64,000 bases of DNA, taken from Candidatus Promineifilum breve. Lineage in GTDB: Bacteria > Chloroflexota > Anaerolineae > Promineifilales > Promineifilaceae. The position numbers and the translations under genes are program-made. Location of the stretch: the NCBI RefSeq assembly GCF_900066015.1, contig NZ_LN890655.1:1156726-1220725 (forward strand), read 5' to 3'. How positions within the stretch are numbered: the stretch's first letter is position 1; each line of letters starts with the position of its first letter. Shown piece after piece: positions 46,583 to 55,721 of the stretch. The notes beneath the pieces are model-generated. The model was given only the letters and a program-made list of their open reading frames with translations, was not told where the DNA came from and ran no database searches.

Positions 46583-47908
46583 CTAGATAACGACGCCGGT
46601 CGGGTCGTTGCCCGACTCGACAATGGCCCGGCGCACGTCCACGCGGCTGAGCAGCAGCAGCCCGACGACAAAGAAGATGATCAGGCTGACGATGGCGATG
46701 CGTTGCGAACCGGTCAGTTGCACGGCCAAGGCGAAGGCAAACGTGCCCAGCCATGAGGTGCCGCGCTCGCTGATCTCGTAAAAGCCGAAATATTCGGCCT
46801 CGTGCTCGGCGGGGATCATCTGCGAGAAGAGCGAGCGGCTGAGGGCCTGCGAGCCGCCCAGCACCAGGGCCAGCACCGCGCCCATGACGAACAGTTGCAC
46901 CTGATTGTTGAGGAACAGGTAGGCATAGATGACGATGGCCGACCAGATGACGAGGCTGAGCATGATGGCCCGCTTGGCGCCGATGCGCTCGGCCAGCTTG
47001 CCGAAGAGCAGCGCCCCGCCGAAGGCCATGAACTGGATCATCAGGACGAGAAGCAGGATGGTCTGGGCCGGCACGCCCAACTCGTCGGCGGCAAAGGCGG
47101 CGGCCACGACGATGACCGTCTGGATGCCGTCGTTGTAGATCAGATAGGCGATGAGGTAACGCAGGGTCATTGGGTAGGTGCGCCACAATTCGCCCAAGGT
47201 GTGCCAGACTTGCTTGACGCCGTGGGTCAGCAGGTTGACCTCGCCGTGACTGTGGCCCGGCGCGCGCTGCACCAGCCGCCGACGTGGGTAAAGGAAGGTG
47301 AACACCAGCCACCACACGCCGGCGCTGGCCATGCTGATGCGCACGGCCAGGGCGGTGTCTTCCATCAGCAGCAGCAAGATCAGATTGAGCAACAGCAACA
47401 ACCCGCCGCCCAGATAGCCCAGCGCCCAGCCGCGCGAGCTGACCGCGTCGCGCCGGTCGGGCGAGGTGATTTGCGGCAGGAAGCTATTGTAAAAGACAAT
47501 GGCCGCGCCGAAGGCCAGATTGGCGATGATGAAGAGCAGGCTGCCGACGACAACGGCCCCCCGCGTGCCGAAAAGGGGCATGTCGGCCCGCACAAAAAAC
47601 AGCAGGATCGTGGCGAACGCGCCGGTGTAGGCGAAGGCCAGCAGCATCCGTTTCTTCAGGTGGGTGTAGTCGGCAATTGTGCCCAGCAGTGGCAGGAAGA
47701 AGACCTGGAGCACGACAGACAGGGAGACGGCCGCCGGGTAGATGGCCCCCGGCTCGATGGCCGTGCCGAACAGGCGAAACGGCTCGCTGGCCGCTTCGGC
47801 CAGGGCTTGGAGATAGGGGCCGAGCAGGGCGGTGACGACGGTGGTACTGAAGGCCGAGTTGGCCCAGTCGTACATCATCCAGCCGGTGATTTCGCGCTTG
47901 TCGTTCAC
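46583..47908 (-). CDS. UMF1-family (Atg22-like) MFS transporter
   Basis: This 441-residue protein has twelve membrane helices and the UMF1/Atg22 start WMMYDWANSAFSTTVVTALLGPYL, then LLGTIADYTHLKKRML and GGSQALSRSLFSQMIP. Members export amino acids or other small solutes in eukaryotes; bacterial roles are unknown. The GTG at 47908 is the start, with GGGAGG seven bases upstream. Confidence 0.9.
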   Translation of the reverse strand: MNDKREITGWMMYDWANSAFSTTVVTALLGPYLQALAEAASEPFRLFGTAIEPGAIYPAAVSLSVVLQVFFLPLLGTIADYTHLKKRMLLAFAYTGAFATILLFFVRADMPLFGTRGAVVVGSLLFIIANLAFGAAIVFYNSFLPQITSPDRRDAVSSRGWALGYLGGGLLLLLNLILLLLMEDTALAVRISMASAGVWWLVFTFLYPRRRLVQRAPGHSHGEVNLLTHGVKQVWHTLGELWRTYPMTLRYLIAYLIYNDGIQTVIVVAAAFAADELGVPAQTILLLVLMIQFMAFGGALLFGKLAERIGAKRAIMLSLVIWSAIVIYAYLFLNNQVQLFVMGAVLALVLGGSQALSRSLFSQMIPAEHEAEYFGFYEISERGTSWLGTFAFALAVQLTGSQRIAIVSLIIFFVVGLLLLSRVDVRRAIVESGNDPTGVVI

Positions 47909-48210
47909 ACTTGCCTCCCGCGTGGCCGTCGCCTACAAAAAAGGACGATGGTCGGCCGCGGGCCGGCAATCGTCCTCAGTGATGTCCTGTCAGACTGATC
48001 TCATTGGGTGGATTATGCCTGTGGCGGCGCAATCAGGCAATAATAGGCGTTGCCGGGCAACTATTGGCCGGAATGGACTTTGGAACACAGAGTCCATGGA
48101 GAAGACACAGAGTTACACAGAGATTTTCAGAGAGAGATTCTTCCCTCCGTGGTCTCTGTGACTCCTCCGTGCTCTCTGTGTGCCTATGGTTTTATCAGCT
48201 ATGGTGCAGA
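47909..48210. repeat. Intergenic region with ACACAGAG/CTCTGTGT palindrome
   Basis: No gene is seen. A loose inverted repeat of CACAGAG units (48083-48140) and CTCTGTG units (48151-48183) fills half of the region. The rest (47909-48082) contains CGTCC/GGACG traces but nothing I can name. The LCP gene ends at 48211. Confidence 0.7.
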
Positions 48211-49764
48211 TTACGGGGCCGCTTGAGGCGCTTCGAAGGCCGGGCGGCACGGGTTGTAGTCGTTGCCGATGACCACGCGATAGTTATAGGGCGCTTCCTC
48301 ATCCACTAGCTCGATGTCGCTGAGCCGCTTGCCCATCACCCAACTGAACAGCCAGTCATAGGAACCCTTGAAGTTCTGGCCGTAGTAGGTCATCTCCGTT
48401 TTCTCCTGGGGCGGGCGCGTCTCGCCCATGACCGGCGCAAAGCCATACCAGGCCAGATTGTCGGCGGCCAGCAAGCCCTGGGCCGGCCACTGGCTGGCGT
48501 TGATGATCTCCACGGTGATCGGGGCGCGGTCGGCCCGGTTAAGCGCGGGGGGCAGGAAGAGGCGGCGGAAGGTCTCCTGCATCATATTCTCCCCCTCCCA
48601 CACCGGCAACTGCACGTTCGCGCCGCTGTCCGGCACCGTCCAGGCCCGCATCTTGCCCGCCAGATAGAGGTGCTGGATGCCGTTGGCGCGCACCTCCGAC
48701 GCCAGGGTCGCCAGTTGCAGGATGCGGCCGATGTCCATATCCGTCTCTACCACGTCGCTGAAGGCATTCCACAGTTCCGGCGCGCGGGCCACCAGCCCCA
48801 GGTCGATGCTCTGGTTGAGCATGGCTTGCAGCAGTTGTTGCTGGCGGCGGCCGCGGTCAAAGTCGGTGGTCGTCAGGCGCGAGCGGGCGTACCACAGGGC
48901 CAGATCGCCGTCCATTTGGTGCAGCCCGGCCTCCAGCCTGAATTGCTCCCAATTCTCTTCGACCGTCTGGTCCAGTTCGGGCGAAATGAGCCGCCAATCC
49001 TGCAACGGGCAACTGACGGCCATCTCCACCCCGCCCAGCAGATCGACGATCCGTTTGAAGCCCTCGAAATCGACCTGGGCATAGTAATGGATGGGGATGC
49101 CGAAGTTATAGAGGATGGCCTGTTTTAGTAAATCAACGCCGCCCAGCGTCACCGCCGTATTGAGGCGGCTCATAATGCGGTTGGGCAGATAGACGTACAG
49201 GTCGCGCGGCAACGAGATCATCGACGCCGTACCCGTCTCGCGGTTGACCGAGACGACGATCATCGTGTCGGTGCGGGCGTCGCCGCTGCCGTCGGCGTTC
49301 ACGTCCTTGCCCAGCAGCAGGATGTTGGTTGTGCCGTCGGGCAGTTCGAACACGGGCACGGGCGAGGGGATGGGTGTGGGCGGGGTCGGTTCGCCCTCGC
49401 GCATGGAGCCGGTGATGTTGAGCGCCGCCGTGGGGGCCTGTTGCGGCAGGCTGGTGGGCGTGGCGGTCGGCCGCTTCGTGGCGCTGGGCAATGGCGTGGC
49501 GGTGGGCCGGCGCGTGTTGGTCCCGTCGGTGGCGCGGGGCGTATCAGTTAGTGGGGCGTCGGCCGCGGCGGTGTCGGCCGGCGCGGGCGAGGCTGTGGCT
49601 GATTCAGTTGGGTCGGCCGTCACCGTGGCGGCGTCTTCGGCCCCACTGGCCGGTGTATGGGTCGGGAAGGGCGTCACGCCGGCCGTTGGCGATGGCGCGG
49701 CGCAGCCAACCAATAGCGCCGCGAGCAACACGGCAAACGGGCGAAGCAGACGAATAGAGATCAT
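48211..49764 (-). CDS. LytR-CpsA-Psr family lipoprotein
   Basis: A lipoprotein signal (PFAVLLAALLVGC) and a Thr/Pro-rich linker of about 120 residues precede an LCP domain (TTNILLLGKDVN, RTDTMIVVSVNRETG, SLPRDLYVYLP, LNTAVTLGGVDLL, LALWYARSRLTTTDFDRGRRQQQ) and a C-terminal LytR_C-like domain (ITVEIINASQWPAQGLLAADNL). LCP enzymes attach phosphate-linked glycopolymers to peptidoglycan. The usual anchor is a transmembrane helix; here it is a lipid. The next gene upstream is a polysaccharide ABC permease, which fits cell-surface glycan assembly. Confidence 0.92.
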   Translation of the reverse strand: MISIRLLRPFAVLLAALLVGCAAPSPTAGVTPFPTHTPASGAEDAATVTADPTESATASPAPADTAAADAPLTDTPRATDGTNTRRPTATPLPSATKRPTATPTSLPQQAPTAALNITGSMREGEPTPPTPIPSPVPVFELPDGTTNILLLGKDVNADGSGDARTDTMIVVSVNRETGTASMISLPRDLYVYLPNRIMSRLNTAVTLGGVDLLKQAILYNFGIPIHYYAQVDFEGFKRIVDLLGGVEMAVSCPLQDWRLISPELDQTVEENWEQFRLEAGLHQMDGDLALWYARSRLTTTDFDRGRRQQQLLQAMLNQSIDLGLVARAPELWNAFSDVVETDMDIGRILQLATLASEVRANGIQHLYLAGKMRAWTVPDSGANVQLPVWEGENMMQETFRRLFLPPALNRADRAPITVEIINASQWPAQGLLAADNLAWYGFAPVMGETRPPQEKTEMTYYGQNFKGSYDWLFSWVMGKRLSDIELVDEEAPYNYRVVIGNDYNPCRPAFEAPQAAP

Positions 49765-49795
49765 AGGCGATTCACAGGGCAGACGGCCGCGGCGG

Positions 49796-50746
49796 CTAGA
49801 GCTTTTCGCCGAAGAGCGGGTTGAGCCGGAGGAAGACCGCGTAGCCGACGATCAACATGATTACCGCCGTCACAAAGGTCCGGAGCAGGTAGATTGGATA
49901 CATCGTCACCGGGCCGCCGCTGGCATAGGTGCCCCACAAGACCGTCCGGTAGCCGTCGATGATCGAGGCCATCGGGTTCACCCAGCGCATCACCTGCGCC
50001 GGATTGAACGTCAGACCCAGCATGGTGACGCTCTCGCCGAAAATCTCCAGCGAGTAGAACACCGGCGTCAGGAAGAACCAGGCCAGGATGACGACTTCCA
50101 GAATCATCAGCACGTCACGATAGAATACGGTCAGGCTGCTGAGTAGCAGGCTGAGACCGATGGTGAAGATCAATTGCGTGATCAGGATAACCGGGATCCA
50201 CAGCGCGTAGACCGACAGCCCAATGCCGAAAACGTACAGGAAAATGATGAGGACGATGAAGGCGAAGAAGAAATTGACCAGGTTGGACAGCACGGCGGCC
50301 ACGGGCAGCAGTTCGCGCGGGAAGTAGACCTTCTTCACCAGCCCCGAATTGCCCGTCACCGACGTCGTGCCGCTGACCAGCGCGCCGCTGAAGAAGTTCC
50401 ACGGGATTAGGCCGGTCAGGACGAAGATCGGGTAGTCGCGGATCTGGTTATTGGCTAACACAGAGAAGATGATCGTGAAGACGCCCATCAGGAACAGCGG
50501 GTTCAGGATGCTCCACAGGATGCCCAGCACCGAGTTCTTGTAGCGGGCCTTCAGATCGCGCACGACCAGATTGCGCAACAGATTGCGATACTGGTATAGC
50601 TCGGTCAGCTTGTCGCGCCAATTGCTCAGCCGGTGGTCGGCGTTATAGATATAGGTGGGCGTTTCGCCGCCGGCGCGCGACCGGCTCTCTGAACTCATCC
50701 GTTTGGGTGTCTCCCGCCGCCTCGTGTTCACGGCGACTGTTGCCAT
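49796..50746 (-). CDS. ABC-2 type polysaccharide export permease (Wzm/TagG-like)
   Basis: This 316-residue permease has six membrane helices and the ABC-2 motifs NLLRNLVVRDLKARYKNSVLG and NPMASIIDGYRTVL. It exports lipid-linked polysaccharide or teichoic-acid-like polymers. The ATPase partner (Wzt/TagH) is not adjacent, which is unusual. I take the ATG at 50746; a TATAAT lies 18 bases upstream on this strand. The start could also be the ATG near 50698. Confidence 0.9.
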   Translation of the reverse strand: MATVAVNTRRRETPKRMSSESRSRAGGETPTYIYNADHRLSNWRDKLTELYQYRNLLRNLVVRDLKARYKNSVLGILWSILNPLFLMGVFTIIFSVLANNQIRDYPIFVLTGLIPWNFFSGALVSGTTSVTGNSGLVKKVYFPRELLPVAAVLSNLVNFFFAFIVLIIFLYVFGIGLSVYALWIPVILITQLIFTIGLSLLLSSLTVFYRDVLMILEVVILAWFFLTPVFYSLEIFGESVTMLGLTFNPAQVMRWVNPMASIIDGYRTVLWGTYASGGPVTMYPIYLLRTFVTAVIMLIVGYAVFLRLNPLFGEKL

Positions 50747-50803
50747 GTGGCGGCAACGGGTCGCATTATAGCCCATTTTCGGCGATTGCCGACATGCGCT
50801 CAT

Positions 50804-51134
50804 CTAGTGTGGGGCTTGCTGTCAAAAGCGGATACGGAGGACCCGGAGGGCCACGGCCCTTGCTCTGTGTCACTCAGGCGATTTAGAGGCCGGCCGTTGG
50901 CAAAGAAATACCACCGCCCGGTAAAGGTGTGGAGTGCAGCCAATCCCCACTCAATTTCGGCTACTGGGATAACCCCACGGGGTTATCGATCCAAGATGGC
51001 CGTTGCCTAATCAGATAGTTTGACTCGCGACGCTCTACCGGGAGCGGTGGTCTTAAGCACATGATAGCAACTCCCCGCCGGATAATATAGTGACAGATGT
51101 CATGCCGAATCCATGACATTTTACGTAGGGGTTG
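50804..51134. other. Intergenic stretch without a recognised gene
   Basis: About 330 bases between divergent genes with lower GC. It contains one short hairpin (GATAACCCC/GGGGTTATC at 50968-50987), some direct and inverted fragments (ACCGCCCGGTAAAGGTGT; ACCGGGAGCGGTGG), but no ORF with coding character. Confidence 0.5.
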
Positions 51135-51140
51135 TAGAAT
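51135..51140 (+). promoter_or_regulatory. TAGAAT -10 box of a leaderless transcript
   Basis: TAGAAT ends six bases before the ATG at 51147, with no Shine-Dalgarno between. Confidence 0.6.
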
Positions 51141-51146
51141 AGCCGG

Positions 51147-51788
51147 ATGGATATGGCGCGTATCATCCCGGCGGCCGTGGCCCGCGTGGAAACACGAGCG
51201 GGCAATTCGCGCTTTATCGCCACCATCGGCCCGGTCTTCTCGGTCGAGGAAGCCAAAGCCATGATCGGCCGGGTGAAGGCCGAATTCGCCGACGCCAGCC
51301 ACAACGTCCCGGTCTACCTCATCGGCCACGGCCAGACGACCATCGCTCATTGCCACGACGACGGCGAGCCATCGGGCACGGCCGGGCGGCCGGCGCTGGC
51401 CGTGGTGCAGGGCAGCGGGCTGGGCGACGTGGGGCTGGTCATCACGCGCTACTTCGGCGGCACGAAACTGGGCACGGGCGGGCTGGTGCGGGCCTATGGT
51501 GACGCGGCGCGGGCGGCGCTGATCGCCGTGCCCCGCGCCGAGAAGGTCGCCACGGTGACGGCCATGGCCGAGGTGGCCTATCCCCTGCTGGAACGGGCCA
51601 GACTGCTGATCGAGGCCCACGGCGGCCTGACGTTGGAAGAAGCCTTCGCGGCCGAGATCACCCTGATCGCCCGCTTCCGGCGCGAAGCTTACCCCGCCTT
51701 CGCCGACGCTTTGCGCGAGCTATCCCACGGCGCGACCGAAGCAATCATCGTGGAGACGGACGAAGCGACGATCATGCCTCTGAAGTAG
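51147..51788 (+). CDS. yigZ: YigZ/IMPACT family protein
   Basis: This 213-residue protein has the UPF0029 N-terminal domain (SRFIATIGPVFSVEEAKAMI, HCHDDGEPSGTAGRP, GDVGLVITRYFGGTKLGTGG) and the C-terminal ferredoxin-like domain. Members are thought to act in translation or redox; the exact role is unclear. The start is probably leaderless. The 3' end overlaps the convergent P-loop gene by 17 bases. Confidence 0.95.
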   Translation: MDMARIIPAAVARVETRAGNSRFIATIGPVFSVEEAKAMIGRVKAEFADASHNVPVYLIGHGQTTIAHCHDDGEPSGTAGRPALAVVQGSGLGDVGLVITRYFGGTKLGTGGLVRAYGDAARAALIAVPRAEKVATVTAMAEVAYPLLERARLLIEAHGGLTLEEAFAAEITLIARFRREAYPAFADALRELSHGATEAIIVETDEATIMPLK

Positions 51789-52200
51789 GCGCTAACTGCG
51801 ACGGTAACGCGGCGGCCACCCGCGCCCATACTTCCTCGCCGGTCAACGCGCTGGTATCCAGTACCAGATCGGCGTGGGCCAGGGCGTGGGCCAGCCGCCG
51901 CCGCTGCATCTCCAGATACTCCGGCCCGGCGTCGTCGTGCGGCCGACGCGCCCGGTACGCCTCGTGGGAGAGATCGAGATAGATCAGCACGTCGGGATCG
52001 ACCAGCCGCCGCCACATATCGGGCACGAAGGAGTGCTCCTGGGCCGGGTGGCGGGCGTCATAGCCGGCGGCCCGCAGCGCGGCGATGAGCGTGCTCTTGC
52101 CTGAGGCGCAGGGGCCGACGACGGCCACGCGCAGGGGGGCGGGGGAAGGCAGGGGAGCAGGGGAGCGGGGGGGCAGGGGGGAGGGGGGATCGGCGTTCAT
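51772..52200 (-). CDS. Small P-loop NTPase (kinase-like)
   Basis: This 142-residue protein has Walker A GPCASGKST (about residue 29) and YLDLSHEAYRARRPHDDAGP, similar to small nucleoside/adenylate-type kinases. No family can be assigned with confidence. The first 22 residues (Pro/Ser-rich) are encoded by a dispersed G-rich repeat, so the true N-terminus may be an internal start or the repeat may have been captured. It overlaps yigZ by 17 bases. Confidence 0.7.
   Translation of the reverse strand: MNADPPSPLPPRSPAPLPSPAPLRVAVVGPCASGKSTLIAALRAAGYDARHPAQEHSFVPDMWRRLVDPDVLIYLDLSHEAYRARRPHDDAGPEYLEMQRRRLAHALAHADLVLDTSALTGEEVWARVAAALPSQLAPTSEA
52134..52190. repeat. G-rich GGGGAGC/GGGGGGC repeat tract
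   Basis: Consecutive GCGGGGG, GCAGGGGAGC-type units with runs of 4-7 G on the plus strand. Similar tracts lie at 5061-5100, 53083-53112 and 55522-55560. They could fold as G-quadruplexes. Here it encodes a protein N-terminus on the minus strand. Confidence 0.8.
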
Positions 52201-52229
52201 GGGATGGGTTAGTATCCAGTAATTCGTAG

Positions 52230-52325
52230 ATCAGTGGGGGGGGTGGCGGGTGGCGAGTAGCGGGTGGCGGGTGGCGGTGGGGTTGGCGGTATTTCACCCC
52301 TGCCCTCCTGCTCCCCCGCTCCCCT
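52230..52325. repeat. GCGGGTGGCGGGTAGCG-type repeat with G-rich tail
   Basis: Tandem GGCGGGTGGC/GAGTAGCG units (52241-52276) then a C-rich tract (52302-52325). Related repeats are at 53130-53175, 55580-55665 and 59203-59269. Confidence 0.8.
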
Positions 52326-52329
52326 GCGC

Positions 52330-53046
52330 TTACTCCAACGTCAGCCGCCCGCTCTGCCGCCGCACCTCGTCGCCGTACACGCTGTCCAGCACGGAGATGG
52401 CGATGACGCTGATGTCGTCGCGGGGGCGGCCGTCGTCCATGACCATCGCCTCGGCCAACAGCCGGTCGCAGATCTCGGCCGCGCCGCACCGGCCGGAGCT
52501 GACCATCGCCTGGAACGCGGCGCACGGGTCGTAGCTGCGCCCCTTGCCGCTCAGGCTGCCGGCGTGGCGCAGGCCGTCGGTGAAGGCCACGATGACCGTG
52601 CCGACGGCGATGGGCACCTCGGCGATGACCGGCTTGGTATTGCGGTGGACGCCGACGGCTCTGGATTCGGCGTCGAGTTGGTAGAAGCCGTCGGCCTCGG
52701 TGCGCACCAGCACCGGCGTCTCGTTGTTGCGACTGATGACGATGGTGCGGGTGCGCGTATCGACCGACAGGATATTGAGCGTGGCCGAGACCTTGCCGCC
52801 ACGGAAGGTGTAGAGGTAATCGTGGGCGGCGCGGGCCGCGGCTCCGTCGCGCACGCCCTCGCCCAATAGCTGGATGGCCTTGCGGGCGACGACGTTGCTG
52901 ATGGCCTTAGCGTTCCGGCCGCTCGTCTGCCCATCGACCAGCACCATCGACATGCCGCCATGCGGCCGCTCGATCATCTCCAGTGTGTCGCCGCTCTCGC
53001 GAACGGCCCATTTCGATATTTTGGCGACGGCGAATTGGACTTCCAT
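52330..53046 (-). CDS. SpoIIE/PP2C-type serine phosphatase domain protein
   Basis: This 238-residue protein is a single SpoIIE-like PP2C domain: VLVDGQTSGRNAKAISNVV (metal-binding Asp-Gly), VIVAFTDGLRHAG and GRPRDDISVIAISVL (metal-binding Asp). Such phosphatases often act on anti-sigma-factor antagonists or reset stress switches. No sensor domain is fused and no anti-sigma gene is nearby. RecD2 lies downstream of it in map position but upstream in transcription. Confidence 0.88.
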   Translation of the reverse strand: MEVQFAVAKISKWAVRESGDTLEMIERPHGGMSMVLVDGQTSGRNAKAISNVVARKAIQLLGEGVRDGAAARAAHDYLYTFRGGKVSATLNILSVDTRTRTIVISRNNETPVLVRTEADGFYQLDAESRAVGVHRNTKPVIAEVPIAVGTVIVAFTDGLRHAGSLSGKGRSYDPCAAFQAMVSSGRCGAAEICDRLLAEAMVMDDGRPRDDISVIAISVLDSVYGDEVRRQSGRLTLE

Positions 53047-53079
53047 GGTTCTAATGACGAATGACGAATGACGAATGAA

Positions 53080-53190
53080 GAGCAGGGGTGCAGGGGAGCG
53101 GGGGGCAGGGGAGAAAGAGCGTCGTCCCCAAACCGCTACCCGCCACTCGCAACTCGCTACCCGCTACTGCCTACTACCCACTATCCACTG
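53080..53190. repeat. G-rich and CCCGCTAC repeat tract
   Basis: A GGGGAGC-type G-rich stretch (53083-53112) is followed by CGCTACCCGCCACTCGC-type units (53131-53170) and CTACTACCCACTATCC. It fills the gap between recD2 and the phosphatase gene. Confidence 0.8.
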
Positions 53191-53192
53191 TT

Positions 53193-55481
53193 TCACTTCT
53201 TCAACCGCCAATCGAGGGCCGTATGCCGCTCGACGACGGGGTTGGTGCGCACGGCGATCTGGATGGCGCGGCGCGTGCCGACCAGGATCACCAGCTTGCG
53301 GGCGCGGGTGATGGCCGTGTAGAGCAGGTTGCGCTGGAGCATCAGATAATGCTGCACCACCACCGGGATGACCACACACGGATACTCCGATCCCTGCGAC
53401 TTGTGAACGCTGACGGCATAGGCGTGGATCAGTTCGTCTACCTCCAGAAAGCTATAGACTACCGGCGCGCCGTCGATGGCGACAGTCATCGTCTGTTCGA
53501 TGACGTCGATGGCGGTGATGCGGCCGATGTCCCCATTATAAACGCTTTTATCATAATTGTTCACCGTTTGCATCACCTTGTCACCGACGCGAAACGTCCG
53601 GCCGCTGATGCGCCGCTCGATCTTGCGCCCACCGGGCGGGTTGAGCGCCTCCTGCAATAGCCCGTTCAGGCGCGTGACGCCGGCCAGCCCGTTGTACATC
53701 GGGGCCAGCACCTGGATGTCGTCGAACGGATCCAGGCCGAACTTGGTCGGGGCGCGCTTGGCGACGATGTCGACCAGCAGGTCGGCCGTCTCGCCGGGGT
53801 CTTCCTTGATGAAGATGTAGAAGTCGCTCGGCAAAGAGTCCGCCCCATCGGCCGTCGTCTCCGGCATCAGGCCGCGATTGATGCGGTGGGCGTTGCGGAT
53901 GATGAGCGAGTCGGCCGCCTGGCGGAAGATCGTCTCCAGCCGCACCACGGCGGCCACGCCCGACTCGATCAGGTCGCGCAGCACGTCACCCGCGCCGACG
54001 GACGGCAACTGATCCACGTCGCCCACCAGCAGCAGGTGGCTGTCGGAACCGATGGCCCGCAGCAGGTTATAGGCCAGCACCAGATCGAGCATCGACGACT
54101 CATCGATGACGATCAGATCGGCGTCGATGGGGTGGTTTTCGTTGCGGCCGAAGCCCTCGCCCGGCTTGAACTCCAGCAGGCGGTGGATGGTGCGGGCCTC
54201 GCGCCCGGTGGCCTCGGTCATGCGTTTGGCCGCGCGGCCGGTGGGCGAGGCCAGGGCGTAGGTATGGCCGGTGGCGTCCAGCAGGTTGAGCAGGTTGTTA
54301 AGCGTCGTCGTCTTGCCCGTGCCCGGCCCGCCGGTCAGGATAGTCAGCTTGTGGCTGACGGCGGCGTTGACGGCCTGCTCCTGCTGGGGGGTCAGCGGGT
54401 TCGTGGCGACCCGGCCGCCCGCGCCCTTGTCGAGCAAAGGGGCCTGGACAAAGCCGCCCCTCAATCCACTGAGGCGGCTCGTCGGATGCTCCACCAGCCG
54501 CTTCACCTGCCGCGTCAGCCCCGTCTCGGAGTGGTAGAGGGCCGGCAGATACACCGCCCGCTCCTCGCGCATAACGGCGTCCCCGCCATTCGTTGATTTT
54601 CCGGCCGTGGTCTGCCGTCTGTCGTCCGCGGTCTGATACACAATCGTCTCCCGCCGCACCAATTCGCTGTTCTCCAGCGATTCCAGCACGGCCGTCACCC
54701 GTTCGGCCGGCAGTTGCAGAATTTCGGCCGCTTCCGGCTCCAGTTCGTCCTGCGGCGCGTAGACGTGGCCGTCGTCGGCCATCTTGCTCAGGGTGTAGTG
54801 GATGCCGGCCTCGATGCGCGCCGGGTCGTCGGGCGAGAGCCCCAGGGCCTGGGCGATCTTGTCGGCCGTCTTGAAGCCGATGCCGTGGATGTCCTGCACC
54901 AGCCGGTAGGGCGTGGCCTGGACGACGGCCAGCGACGCGTCGCCGTATTGCTTGTAGATCTTGACTGCCAAATGGGTGGAGATGCCGTGACCTTGCAGGA
55001 AAATCATCACGTCCTTGATGGCCCGCTGCTCGGCCCAGGCTTTGATGACGTTATCGACCCGCTTGCGGCCGATGCCCAGCACCTCGCCCAGCCGTTGCGG
55101 ATTCTCATCGATGATGGTCAGCGTGTCGGCCCCGAAGCGGTTGACGATGCGCTCGGCCATCACCTTGCCCACGCCGCGCACCATGCCCGAACCGAGATAG
55201 CGCTTGATGCCCTCGACCGAGGCCGGCACGGATTGCTCGCACTGTTCCACCTGGAACTGGCGGCCGTGTTTGGGGTGCATCAGCCATTGCCCGGTCAGCT
55301 TCAGCCATTCGCCGGGGTTCACTTCGGGCAGATTGCCGACGACGGTCAGCAGTTGCTCGCCGTAAGCGTAGGGCAGCATCCCGCGCGTGTCGGGCCGCAG
55401 CCGCAACACGGTGTAGCCGCTCTCCTCGTTATAGTACGTGACGCGCTCGATGGAGCCGCTCACTTCCGCGCGATCGCCCAT
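53193..55481 (-). CDS. recD2: RecD2-type ATP-dependent DNA helicase
   Basis: This 762-residue SF1B helicase has an N-terminal OB/helix-hairpin region (GVGKVMAERIVNRFG, GIGFKTADKIAQALG), Walker A LTGGPGTGKTTTLN (about residue 388), Walker B LIVIDESSMLDL, GDVDQLPSVGAGDVL and the C-terminal VHKSQGSEYPCVVIP and TAITRARKLVILVG. RecD2 unwinds DNA 5' to 3' and acts in repair. A low-complexity insert QTADDRRQTTAGKS (about residue 290) looks repeat-derived. The ATG follows a TAAAAT box by six bases on this strand, so the transcript is probably leaderless. Confidence 0.96.
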   Translation of the reverse strand: MGDRAEVSGSIERVTYYNEESGYTVLRLRPDTRGMLPYAYGEQLLTVVGNLPEVNPGEWLKLTGQWLMHPKHGRQFQVEQCEQSVPASVEGIKRYLGSGMVRGVGKVMAERIVNRFGADTLTIIDENPQRLGEVLGIGRKRVDNVIKAWAEQRAIKDVMIFLQGHGISTHLAVKIYKQYGDASLAVVQATPYRLVQDIHGIGFKTADKIAQALGLSPDDPARIEAGIHYTLSKMADDGHVYAPQDELEPEAAEILQLPAERVTAVLESLENSELVRRETIVYQTADDRRQTTAGKSTNGGDAVMREERAVYLPALYHSETGLTRQVKRLVEHPTSRLSGLRGGFVQAPLLDKGAGGRVATNPLTPQQEQAVNAAVSHKLTILTGGPGTGKTTTLNNLLNLLDATGHTYALASPTGRAAKRMTEATGREARTIHRLLEFKPGEGFGRNENHPIDADLIVIDESSMLDLVLAYNLLRAIGSDSHLLLVGDVDQLPSVGAGDVLRDLIESGVAAVVRLETIFRQAADSLIIRNAHRINRGLMPETTADGADSLPSDFYIFIKEDPGETADLLVDIVAKRAPTKFGLDPFDDIQVLAPMYNGLAGVTRLNGLLQEALNPPGGRKIERRISGRTFRVGDKVMQTVNNYDKSVYNGDIGRITAIDVIEQTMTVAIDGAPVVYSFLEVDELIHAYAVSVHKSQGSEYPCVVIPVVVQHYLMLQRNLLYTAITRARKLVILVGTRRAIQIAVRTNPVVERHTALDWRLKK

Positions 55482-55487
55482 GTAGTT

Positions 55488-55493
55488 ATTTTA
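55488..55493 (-). promoter_or_regulatory. TAAAAT -10 box of recD2 (leaderless)
   Basis: On the minus strand TAAAAT is separated from the ATG (55481) by six bases (AACTAC). No Shine-Dalgarno is present. Confidence 0.6.
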
Positions 55494-55514
55494 CCAGCAA
55501 AGTGAGGGGTTGAC

Positions 55515-55668
55515 CGCCGCGCAGGGGAGCAGGGGGGCAGGGGGGCAGGGGGCAGGGGAGAATTATCGCCTGGGCGCAACAGGTAGCGGGTGGCGGGTAG
55601 CGGGTAGCGGGTAGCAAGTCTCCCTCAGCACTCGCCACCCGCCACTCGCCACTCGCCACCCGCCACTC
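55515..55668. repeat. G-rich tract and GGTAGCGGGTAGCGG inverted repeats
   Basis: A run of GCAGGGGGGC units (55522-55560) is followed by AGGTAGCGGGTGGCGGGTAGCGG (55582-55610) and its rough inverted counterpart CACTCGCCACCCGCCACTCGCC (55628-55665), with about 20 bases between. No gene is seen. Confidence 0.85.
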
Positions 55669-55678
55669 CTTGCGTCTT

Positions 55679-55700
55679 GGCGTCTTTGCGTTAAATTCTG
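55679..55700 (+). repeat. 22-bp direct repeat, copy 1
   Basis: GCGTCTTTGCGTTAAATTCT with one base more at each end is repeated exactly at 56574-56595. The two copies flank the YhhN-like gene. Confidence 0.9.
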
Positions 55701-55721
55701 ATGGCAGTAGGGGGTCATCTC

